Both the position numbers and the translations under genes were made by a program. 5,995 nucleotides of DNA, from positions 1-5,995 of the forward strand of contig CANHXF010000115.1 in the NCBI GenBank assembly GCA_947464515.1, written 5' to 3'. The notes beneath the pieces are model-generated. The model worked only from the letters and a program-made list of their open reading frames with translations, ran no database searches and had not been told where the DNA came from. This DNA comes from Flavobacteriales bacterium. Lineage in GTDB: Bacteria; Bacteroidota; Bacteroidia; NS11-12g; UBA955. This document shows, one piece after another, positions 1-4,991 of this stretch (the stretch's first letter is position 1; each line of letters starts with the position of its first letter).

Positions 1-872
1 CCCAAGTATTCACCGAGGATGCCGATGCCGAGTAATTGAACGCCACCTAGAAAGAGTACGGATATGTGCAAGGATGTCCAACCGACTTCCGTGAAACCAA
101 AGAATTTTTGATATAGGCTATAGATGATGAGCATGAATGCAATACCCGAAACGGCAAAACCGAGCATCGTAGCGACCTTTAGTGGCCAATTGCTAAAGCC
201 AGAAATTCCATCGGTGGCAAATCGCATCATTTTGCCGTAGGTAAATTTGGTATTTCCGCCCATTCGCTCTTCACGGTCGTACTCAACAAACGTTGAATTA
301 AACCCTATCCATGCAATTTGTCCGCGCAGATATTTATGCTGTTCGGGCATGTTTAGAAGCACTTTTTGGACTTTGCGATGAATCAATCTAAAGTCACCCG
401 TATCCAATGGAATTTCAATTTGGGTGATGTTTGCTAGAAATCTATAGAACAATTTGGCGGTAAGCTTTTTAAGGAAGGATTCGCCTTTGCGTTTTTTGCG
501 TTTGGCATAAACCACTTCAAATCCCTCTAGCGACTTTTTCAATAGATCTGGAATGAGTTCTGGCGGATCTTGTCCATCTCCATCCATTATCACAATTCTC
601 TCACCCATTGCGTGTTCCAAACCGGCAGAAATGGCGATTTGGTGGCCAAAGTTCCTCGAAAAATCGATGTATTTCACCGATGCGTTTTCTTCGGATAGTC
701 CCATGATGATGGGCAGGCTGTTGTCCTTAGAACCATCATTGACATAAACGATTTCATACGGAATGCCCAAGGGGGATAGCGCCGCGATAATTCTGTTGTT
801 CATGGGAACAAGGTTCATTTCCTCATTGTAGATGGGAATGATTACAGATAAATCTATTTTGGACGCTGCCAT
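1..872 (-). CDS. Polyprenyl-phosphate glycosyltransferase, GT2 family (partial, C-terminus off the left edge)
   Basis: Membrane-bound family 2 glycosyltransferase of the DPM1/GtrB/ArnC type. These enzymes move a sugar from a nucleotide sugar to a polyprenyl phosphate at the inner face of the cytoplasmic membrane, supplying glycan or glycolipid modification. I read 290 codons open from the ATG at 872 to the window edge. The GT-A domain starts at once (SVIIPIYNEE, residues 9-18), followed by VNDGSKD (44-50), SRNFGHQ (72-78), the metal-binding DGDGQDPPE (97-105), TGDFRL (158-163) and ERMGGNTKF (202-210). Two hydrophobic segments follow (about 231-252 and 268-286). The last readable residues, GILGEYL, resemble the usual family ending, so perhaps only 15-30 residues are missing. 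The start is chosen because the catalytic fold begins within ten residues of it. The sugar, lipid and glycan pathway cannot be told from sequence, and no glycan genes are visible nearby. It is divergent from the thioredoxin gene. Confidence 0.93.
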   Translation of the reverse strand, partial: MAASKIDLSVIIPIYNEEMNLVPMNNRIIAALSPLGIPYEIVYVNDGSKDNSLPIIMGLSEENASVKYIDFSRNFGHQIAISAGLEHAMGERIVIMDGDGQDPPELIPDLLKKSLEGFEVVYAKRKKRKGESFLKKLTAKLFYRFLANITQIEIPLDTGDFRLIHRKVQKVLLNMPEQHKYLRGQIAWIGFNSTFVEYDREERMGGNTKFTYGKMMRFATDGISGFSNWPLKVATMLGFAVSGIAFMLIIYSLYQKFFGFTEVGWTSLHISVLFLGGVQLLGIGILGEYL

Positions 873-876
873 TCAA

Positions 877-884
877 CAAAAATA
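877..884 (-). promoter_or_regulatory. Candidate Bacteroidota -7 box for the glycosyltransferase gene
   Basis: On the minus strand this reads TATTTTTG, matching TAnnTTTG. Only four bases (TTGA) separate it from the ATG at 872, so a start site at normal spacing would fall on or next to the start codon. No TTG -33 element is present at about 19-21 nt upstream. The region is AT-rich, so a chance match is possible. Confidence 0.35.
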
Positions 885-899
885 TGCAAATTGAATAAG

Positions 900-907
900 T
901 ACCTTTG
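900..907 (+). promoter_or_regulatory. Candidate Bacteroidota -7 box for the thioredoxin gene
   Basis: The sequence TACCTTTG matches TAnnTTTG exactly and lies 16 nt before the ATG at 924. The implied 5' leader is short, A/T-rich and without a Shine-Dalgarno sequence, as is common in this phylum. I see no TTG at -33. That position would fall on the opposing -7 box at 877-884, so the two divergent promoters would compete for polymerase. Confidence 0.4.
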
Positions 908-923
908 TGATAAATTATAAAAC

Positions 924-1334
924 ATGAGCAAAATCCGTTTTTCCGGTCATTTATTTTTATCAGTTATCGCTTTTGCGATATTTGGTCAGGTTTCTTGCCA
1001 GAGTAAAGTACAAGATTCGCACGAAACTGTGATTACAGAAAAGTCTTTTGATGCAGCTATCGCTGGCGATAAATTGGTGATGGTAGATTTTTACACTACT
1101 TGGTGCGGACCATGTAAGAAAATGGCTCCATTTGTTCAGCAAGTGCGCGAAACTCGTTCAAAGGATGTGATTGTTTTACAAGTAGATGCCGAGGCACAGG
1201 CGAGCATCGCCGACAGATATCGTTTGGAAGGTTATCCAACGGTAATTTTCTTTAAACGGGGACAGGTTGTCGGTCGCGTTTTGGGGTATCAGACCTATGA
1301 AAACCTTAGTGGTTTGGTTGATCGATTCAAATAA
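924..1334 (+). CDS. Exported thioredoxin-fold protein, possible lipoprotein
   Basis: A small thioredoxin with an N-terminal export signal (136 aa). Residues 1-25 hold a basic start, a hydrophobic core (about 10-21) and Cys25 in QVSC, a loose lipobox (Gln at -3 is unusual). It is therefore probably a periplasm-facing lipoprotein, or else a cleaved secreted protein. The thioredoxin domain spans about 35-136: VDFYTTWCGPCKK carries the redox pair Cys61/Cys64, and GYPT holds the cis-proline Pro105 that shapes the active site. WCGPC is the classical thioredoxin motif, so it most likely reduces or exchanges disulfides in envelope proteins. Its partner is not shown: no DsbD or cytochrome c maturation gene is in view. 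The start at 924 gives a complete signal sequence and fits the promoter box at 900-907. The gene stands alone, convergent with the phosphosulfolactate synthase gene 73 nt away. Confidence 0.9.
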   Translation: MSKIRFSGHLFLSVIAFAIFGQVSCQSKVQDSHETVITEKSFDAAIAGDKLVMVDFYTTWCGPCKKMAPFVQQVRETRSKDVIVLQVDAEAQASIADRYRLEGYPTVIFFKRGQVVGRVLGYQTYENLSGLVDRFK

Positions 1335-1407
1335 GATGACTTTGGGCCTTTGGTGCCACCCAGTTTTGCGCCTTTCCGTGCTTCAAACAGCAGGAAAATT
1401 TTGATTT

Positions 1408-2178
1408 TTAGGGATTCAAAAAGAAGTGGAAACTATCTCCACGCAAGCCCATTCTCAATGTTTCTAGGGGAATAATCTCGTTTGGCGCGATGTTTCCAAG
1501 GTTTACGTTGCTGCCATAGAGTTGGATGAACCACACTTGTTGTTCTTTTTTGGGTGCTTCCCAAATGACATCGGCTTGTGGAATTTTGCGGATGATTTCA
1601 GCCACCAATCCAGAGCGAACTTCACCGGTACCTCTAAAAATACCCACCGTTCCGGATTCTCTTGCTTCGCCAATCACTTTCCAAGCGCCGGCTTGCAATT
1701 CAGTTTCCATTTGCTCTATCCATTCGTAGGGCGGGATGATTTTTTCGGCGTCTTTGCTTCCAACTTCACTCAATACAGTGAAATTTTTAGAAAGGGTGTT
1801 GATGTAATTGCATTTGACATCGTGGTTCATGTCTAAGCTGCCGTCGCTTACTTCAATGTGTGTTATTCCGAGCTTTTCGATCAATTTAACATAGTCGTCG
1901 AATTGATTTCGAACGATATAGGCCTCGAACAAGGTACCTCCCAAATAGACAGGGATATTGGCGCTCTTGTAAAGGTTGATTTTGTCTTGTAATTTATTCG
2001 TGAAAACACTGGTGCCAAAGCCCAACTTTACGATGTCGGTGTAATGGCTTCCATTTTCTAAAAAATTCTCAACCTCTTGGAGGCTCAACCCTTTATCCAT
2101 AACCATCGTGATTCCGTTGTTACGGGGTTTTGCGGTTCTATCGGGCAATTGACTTAGGTTGAATAATTCTTTGTTCAT
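1408..2178 (-). CDS. comA: Phosphosulfolactate synthase (ComA family)
   Basis: A TIM-barrel enzyme of the ComA family, which adds sulfite to phosphoenolpyruvate to give (R)-2-phospho-3-sulfolactate. This is the first step to coenzyme M in methanogens and to sulfolactate in Bacillus (YitD). At 256 aa it is full length. Family motifs run in order: KPR..GITMVMDKGL (17-31), KLGFGTS (51-57), GGTLFE (80-85), EVSDGS (109-114), SEVGSKD (137-143), EARESG (171-176), WEAPKKEQQ (206-214), GSNVNLGNI (222-230) and LRMGLRGD (241-248). The family is clear; the cellular role in Bacteroidota is not. Coenzyme M is unlikely. Supplying sulfopyruvate or cysteate for sulfonolipids, or sulfolactate, is an inference. 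No comB or comC homologue is in the window. The ATG overlaps the upstream TPR stop codon as ATGA (2175-2178), so the two are co-transcribed and probably translationally coupled. Confidence 0.92.
   Translation of the reverse strand: MNKELFNLSQLPDRTAKPRNNGITMVMDKGLSLQEVENFLENGSHYTDIVKLGFGTSVFTNKLQDKINLYKSANIPVYLGGTLFEAYIVRNQFDDYVKLIEKLGITHIEVSDGSLDMNHDVKCNYINTLSKNFTVLSEVGSKDAEKIIPPYEWIEQMETELQAGAWKVIGEARESGTVGIFRGTGEVRSGLVAEIIRKIPQADVIWEAPKKEQQVWFIQLYGSNVNLGNIAPNEIIPLETLRMGLRGDSFHFFLNP
2175..2178 (-). other. ATGA start-stop overlap (translational coupling)
   Basis: On the minus strand the TGA stop of the TPR gene (2177-2175) shares two bases with the ATG of the phosphosulfolactate synthase gene (2178-2176). 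No independent ribosome-binding site is evident. This arrangement usually means the downstream gene is translated by terminating or re-initiating ribosomes, giving linked amounts of both proteins. Confidence 0.85.
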
Positions 2179-3635
2179 ATACCGGTTCTAGGAGTTGTAA
2201 ATTTTGCGATGCAAGCCAAAATAGAAGTTGCTTTCTTTAGCTCTGGTGCAAAGGTAAACAATTGAATGTGTTCATTAGCATTGATTTCGAGTGCCTTTTC
2301 AAGAATGATAAGGGCTGCCGATGCTTGTCCGCTCAAATAACACAATGCTGCGAGACGATAAAATAGCCCACTGTGCTTTGGATTGTTTAACAAACCGGTT
2401 TCGATGATATCCAATGCTTTGTCGGTGTTTCCAGTTTCGTAAAGAGAGGTACTAAAGTCTAACCAAACTTCAGGATTGCTTGCGTGTTCAATGGTGAGAG
2501 ACTCGTATAGTGGCTCCCATTTTTCAGGCAAATTGGCGCCGAAATAGGCCGAGGCCAGCACCATGCCATAATCGCATTCAAAATGATCCAAATCGTAGGC
2601 TCGTTCCAAATATGGGATGGCGGCGACATAATTTTCGTCGTAGTGCCAAGTGAGGCCCATCGAATACCAACATTCGGCATCTTGAGGCTGATTTTTTAGG
2701 ATTTCTTTGTAGATAGAGCGACAAGTTTTGATATCGCCTTGTTCGTAATGACTCCAAGCCAAGAGGCCTTCTACTTCGATGAAGGTTTTCTTTGGGAAGC
2801 GAGTTTGTAGTTCGTTGTATTGGATTATAAACTTATCGTAATGACCTAGTTCGTAGGTGCATTCTAGAAAAGTTACCCAAGCATCGGCGAAATTTTCATT
2901 GATTGTTATGGCAAAATCTAAGGCTTTCAGCGCTTGTTCGTGATCGCCCTGTGCCATATATCCTGAACCCAAAACGTACCACGCTTCAGCTGAGTATGGA
3001 TCTTTGTCGATGATCCGTTGAATCATTGGAATCAGCGCATCAACCAACCCACCTTCTTCTGCCTTTTCGATGTATTTTTCGAGGATTACACTTACTTCGG
3101 CTCCTGTATCGAGGGCTTTTTCGAGTACGGGCATCGCCAATTCGAACTGACCGTGGAATAGAGAAATCTCTAAAAAGTCTTCTAGCATCGCCTCTTCATC
3201 GCCTACATTTTGAAGAACGGATGTCAAATCTTCCAGCGCTTTTTTCTTATTGCCTTGAATGCTTAGAATAAGGGCTTGCATGAAACCCAGAGCCGGCTCA
3301 AAGGGGGTGTATTGAAGTGCTTGGGTGATTGCTGCCCGGGCTTTTGCATATTTCTGATCTCTCACCAACCATTCTACCAAGTGGAGGGTGAAGATCGACA
3401 TGTAGGGGAATTGATTGATGGCAGTTTCAAGGATGACCTTGATATAAGTATCGGCGCGGTATTGACCTGTTTGCGCCGGAAACTGACTTGCGTAATAGCG
3501 ATATAATTCCAACCATTCTCTGGCAGAAAAATTTGAACGTTGCTTGCTTTCAAAGTCGCGTACCAAGGCATCTACATCGCCTTGAAATACATCTTCTTCG
3601 TCTTCGTCGTCCCAGTCTGATGAAAAGAAACTCAT
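2175..3635 (-). CDS. Tetratricopeptide-repeat protein, co-operonic with phosphosulfolactate synthase
   Basis: A soluble all-helical repeat protein of 486 aa with no signal peptide or membrane segment, so it is probably cytoplasmic. The N-terminus is strongly acidic (residues 7-16, DWDDEDEEDV). TPR-type helix pairs can be read at about 97-128 (degenerate), 215-248 (canonical, with AWYVLG, YMAQGDHEQAL and the alanine at repeat position 20 region), 284-317, 319-352, 388-420 and 422-455. The stretch 130-210 is helical but a poor match. TPR arrays bind peptides or proteins; no catalytic motif is seen. The specific job is unknown. The ATGA overlap with the ComA-family gene suggests a partner or regulator of that enzyme, or merely shared expression. 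The ATG at 3635 is the only sensible start, since it directly precedes the acidic segment and lies 5 nt after a TAnnTTTG box. Confidence 0.9.
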   Translation of the reverse strand: MSFFSSDWDDEDEEDVFQGDVDALVRDFESKQRSNFSAREWLELYRYYASQFPAQTGQYRADTYIKVILETAINQFPYMSIFTLHLVEWLVRDQKYAKARAAITQALQYTPFEPALGFMQALILSIQGNKKKALEDLTSVLQNVGDEEAMLEDFLEISLFHGQFELAMPVLEKALDTGAEVSVILEKYIEKAEEGGLVDALIPMIQRIIDKDPYSAEAWYVLGSGYMAQGDHEQALKALDFAITINENFADAWVTFLECTYELGHYDKFIIQYNELQTRFPKKTFIEVEGLLAWSHYEQGDIKTCRSIYKEILKNQPQDAECWYSMGLTWHYDENYVAAIPYLERAYDLDHFECDYGMVLASAYFGANLPEKWEPLYESLTIEHASNPEVWLDFSTSLYETGNTDKALDIIETGLLNNPKHSGLFYRLAALCYLSGQASAALIILEKALEINANEHIQLFTFAPELKKATSILACIAKFTTPRTGI

Positions 3636-3799
3636 TGAGTCAAAATTACAACGCCAATGCGGGCGGAGGCGCAGTTTTGAGGGGTTCTATTCCCCAACTT
3701 TTACACATACTTTTTGGTATGGCTTGGGGAGGTCTATTTTTATTGGGATTTATTGATTCGGGAATTGTAAACTTGCAGTTAGGAATCAGCGCAAGTTGA
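3620..3799 (+). CDS. Possible small membrane-peptide ORF (59 codons), uncertain
   Basis: An open frame of 59 codons from the ATG at 3620 to a TGA at 3797-3799, ending 30 nt before the exporter gene on the same strand. The predicted peptide has a polar Asn/Gly-rich start (QNYNANAGGG) and one hydrophobic stretch (about residues 28-46: LLHILFGMAWGGLFLLGFI), enough for a single membrane helix. Most of it lies outside any other gene; only its first 16 nt overlap the start of the divergent TPR gene. I do not recognise it. Against it are the lack of a ribosome-binding site or promoter box, the overlap, and strong inverted repeats in the same DNA that could mean a non-coding element. It might also be a decayed gene fragment. 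Confidence 0.25.
   Translation: MKRNSLSQNYNANAGGGAVLRGSIPQLLHILFGMAWGGLFLLGFIDSGIVNLQLGISAS
3641..3648 (-). promoter_or_regulatory. Candidate Bacteroidota -7 box for the TPR-comA operon
   Basis: On the minus strand this reads TAATTTTG, matching TAnnTTTG, with only five bases (ACTCA) before the ATG at 3635. A start site at normal spacing would give a leaderless or nearly leaderless transcript. No TTG is present near -33. Confidence 0.38.
3691..3730. repeat. Nested inverted repeat, potential stem-loop
   Basis: A 7-bp perfect pair, TCCCCAA (3691-3697) with TTGGGGA (3724-3730), encloses a 5-bp pair, CATAC (3706-3710) with GTATG (3717-3721), around a 6-nt loop. An upstream GGGG (3681-3684) could pair with CCCC (3692-3695) instead, giving two mutually exclusive folds. 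It lies between divergent genes, so it could act in RNA of either strand or as a protein-binding site. No T-run follows, so it is not a simple terminator. Confidence 0.45.
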
Positions 3800-3829
3800 T
3801 TTAATCATCAAAAACTCCTTGAAATCAAC
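3795..3829. repeat. Inverted repeat ending at the exporter start codon
   Basis: GTTGATTT (3795-3802) and AAATCAAC (3822-3829) are perfect 8-bp inverted arms, and the second arm ends directly at the ATG at 3830. The first arm also takes part in a short palindrome, TGATTtAATCA (3797-3807). The layout would suit an operator or a hairpin that hides the translation start. Arms of this length at this spacing are expected a few times by chance in a 6-kb window, so support is weak. Confidence 0.3.
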
Positions 3830-4459
3830 ATGAATACACCCCTTTTTTACGGACTTGTAACGGGATTTGTGATGAGTGTTTCGCTTGGTGCCATCTTTTT
3901 TCTGCTTGTTCAAGCGGGTTTGGTAGGTGGTGTTAAGAAAGGTTTGCCCTTGGCTTTGGGTGTGATAACGGGTGATTTTTTGTACATTTTGTTGGCGTTG
4001 CATTTTTCAGAATACATCACGCAGCAATTAAATGAATACAGGGTTTGGATTTCTTTGGTGGGCTCGTTGGTCTTCTTTGGTTTGGCCATTCAACACTTTT
4101 TACATCATCAACGGTCAAAGAAAGATGGTGGCTTTGAACTGCGCATCAATCAAATGCAGGACAAGCAACTTTTTATCAAAGCATTGACCATCAATTTATT
4201 AAATCCCGTAAATATTGTCTGGTGGTTGGGTTTGTTCAGTTTGCCTCCAGGATCGGGTTTTGATTACAATGGTAAATGGGTGTTTGGTCTGGCCGCCTTA
4301 TCCACCGTATTTCTGACGGAGTTGGGGGTTTCTTGGGGCGCTAGCAAAATCAAGCATTATCTAACCGACGAGCGAATTCGTCATTTAGACTTGGTCTTGG
4401 GATTGCTGTTTTCGGGCATGGGAATTTACTTGCTGACCTTCTTGAAGGATTTGGTGTAA
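3830..4459 (+). CDS. LysE/RhtB-family membrane exporter
   Basis: A 209-aa inner-membrane protein of the LysE/RhtB translocator superfamily, whose studied members export amino acids or related small molecules using the proton gradient. About six hydrophobic segments can be read (5-29, 39-59, 72-91, 118-138, 149-173, 185-205), with a charged cytoplasmic loop near 94-113. Family signatures are the first-helix block SLGAIFFLLVQAG (18-30) followed by GGVKKGLPLALGVITGD (33-49), and NLLNPVNIVWW (122-132) in the fourth helix. The first-helix block usually has Gly-Pro where this protein has Gly-Ala (20-21), a noticeable departure. The substrate cannot be predicted. The start at 3830 places the first helix directly at the N-terminus and is the first in-frame ATG. 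No Shine-Dalgarno or clear TAnnTTTG box precedes it. It converges on the epimerase gene with no spacing. Confidence 0.85.
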   Translation: MNTPLFYGLVTGFVMSVSLGAIFFLLVQAGLVGGVKKGLPLALGVITGDFLYILLALHFSEYITQQLNEYRVWISLVGSLVFFGLAIQHFLHHQRSKKDGGFELRINQMQDKQLFIKALTINLLNPVNIVWWLGLFSLPPGSGFDYNGKWVFGLAALSTVFLTELGVSWGASKIKHYLTDERIRHLDLVLGLLFSGMGIYLLTFLKDLV

Positions 4460-4462
4460 TTA
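4457..4462. other. Abutting convergent stop codons (TAATTA)
   Basis: The palindrome TAATTA supplies the TAA stop of the exporter on the plus strand (4457-4459) and the TAA stop of the epimerase on the minus strand (4462-4460). There is no intergenic base, hence no room for a terminator between them. Each transcript must end inside the opposite gene, producing antisense 3' ends. Confidence 0.9.
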
Positions 4463-4882
4463 ACCTACCGCGATTTCGCCTTTATCTTGACAAAATTCTG
4501 TGAGTACGCCGCCCGTTGATTTGGGGTGTAGGAAAGCGATTTGTTTGTTGTCGGCTCCGTCTTTGGGCTCTAAATGAATTAGTTTAAAGCCTTCATTTGA
4601 TTTCTCTTCCAACGATGTTTTTATATCGTCTACTTCAAATGCGAGGTGGTGTAAGCCTTCTCCCCGTTTTTCGATGAAATTTGCAATCGTACTTTGGGGG
4701 TTTGATGCGGCTAGAAGCTCGATTTTTACATCGCCAACTTGAAAAAACGATGTGATGACGTGCTCACTTTCAACGGATTCGCGTTTGTAAGGTTTGCAGC
4801 CTAGAAGCTTGGTAAATAGCGCTTCCGCTGCATCTAAATCAGCTACTGCGATGCCAATATGTTCAAGTTTTTTCACACTCAT
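4460..4882 (-). CDS. mce: Methylmalonyl-CoA epimerase
   Basis: A VOC-fold metalloenzyme that interconverts the (R) and (S) epimers of methylmalonyl-CoA, linking methylmalonyl-CoA mutase to propionyl-CoA metabolism in the cytoplasm. At 140 aa it has the usual length, with two beta-alpha-beta-beta-beta modules. The expected metal ligands are present by alignment to the Propionibacterium enzyme: His8 (EHIGIAV), Glu55 (KIELLA, where that enzyme has Gln), His79 (GEGLHHLAFEVDDI) and Glu129 (GVLTEF). The C-terminal IAFLHPKSTGG (115-125) is typical. I chose the ATG at 4882 (MSVKKLEHIGIAV). An in-frame ATG at 4936 would add 18 mostly hydrophobic residues not expected for the family, and that stretch holds the promoter-like region and a hairpin. 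Mutase and propionyl-CoA carboxylase genes are not in the window. It is divergent from the cysteine desulfurase gene. Confidence 0.92.
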   Translation of the reverse strand: MSVKKLEHIGIAVADLDAAEALFTKLLGCKPYKRESVESEHVITSFFQVGDVKIELLAASNPQSTIANFIEKRGEGLHHLAFEVDDIKTSLEEKSNEGFKLIHLEPKDGADNKQIAFLHPKSTGGVLTEFCQDKGEIAVG

Positions 4883-4912
4883 ATCACATACAAAGAACAT
4901 TGTTTTGTGATA
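4882..4912 (-). repeat. Hairpin-forming inverted repeat abutting the epimerase start codon
   Basis: On the plus strand TATCACA (4882-4888) pairs with TGTGATA (4906-4912), and inside it ACAA (4890-4893) pairs with TTGT (4900-4903) around a 6-nt loop. The total is 11 bp with a small uneven internal loop. In the minus-strand RNA the 3' arm ends in the A of the epimerase ATG, so the fold could limit ribosome access. As DNA it could be an operator. The half-sites face the opposite way from the CRP consensus (TGTGA-N6-TCACA), so it is not a CRP site of the usual kind. Confidence 0.4.
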
Positions 4913-4949
4913 AACTAAAAATAAGAAAACAAACATTCTTCGAATGCGT

Positions 4950-4957
4950 TAATTTTG
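4950..4957 (+). promoter_or_regulatory. Candidate Bacteroidota -7 box for the cysteine desulfurase gene
   Basis: TAATTTTG matches TAnnTTTG and lies 34 nt before the ATG at 4992, implying a leader of roughly 30 nt, A/T-rich and without a Shine-Dalgarno sequence. No TTG lies at the -33 spacing. Confidence 0.45.
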
Positions 4958-4991
4958 CAGTTTAGAAAGTATCTAAATAACTATTCATATC

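Noticed and set aside
904..914. The 11-mer TTTGTGATAAA is repeated at 4904-4914, suggesting a shared regulator site.
   Set aside because: A few exact 11-mer repeats are expected by chance in about 6 kb of AT-rich DNA, and the two copies have different relations to their genes.
1335..1407. Possible terminator between the convergent thioredoxin and phosphosulfolactate synthase genes (TGGG at 1343-1346 with CCCA at 1359-1362, then TTTT at 1364-1367).
   Set aside because: Only a 4-bp stem with a 12-nt loop and a four-base T-run. No stable hairpin could be supported; nothing else is visible in this 73-nt gap.
1522..1836. Plus-strand open frame of about 100 codons inside the phosphosulfolactate synthase gene.
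   Set aside because: Fully antisense to a gene with unmistakable family motifs; no recognisable domain. The same holds for the open frames at 553-747, 3026-3271, 3276-3506 (plus) and 960-1142, 3779-4003, 4995-5276, 5310-5603, 5573-5794 (minus).
1408..2178. Coenzyme M biosynthesis as the role of the ComA-family protein.
   Set aside because: No other coenzyme M genes are present and the other genes indicate a Bacteroidota host, where methanogenesis-type coenzyme M is not expected. Only the reaction is assigned, not the end product.
4437..4448. Palindrome CCTTC-TT-GAAGG near the end of the exporter gene as a terminator for the epimerase transcript.
   Set aside because: The 2-nt centre leaves at most a 4-bp stem, there is no T-run on the minus strand, and it lies in conserved coding sequence.
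4883..4936. N-terminal extension of the epimerase from the ATG at 4936.
   Set aside because: It adds 18 mostly hydrophobic residues that the family lacks and that would turn a cytoplasmic enzyme into a signal-bearing one. The start at 4882 matches family length and the conserved EHIGIAV start.
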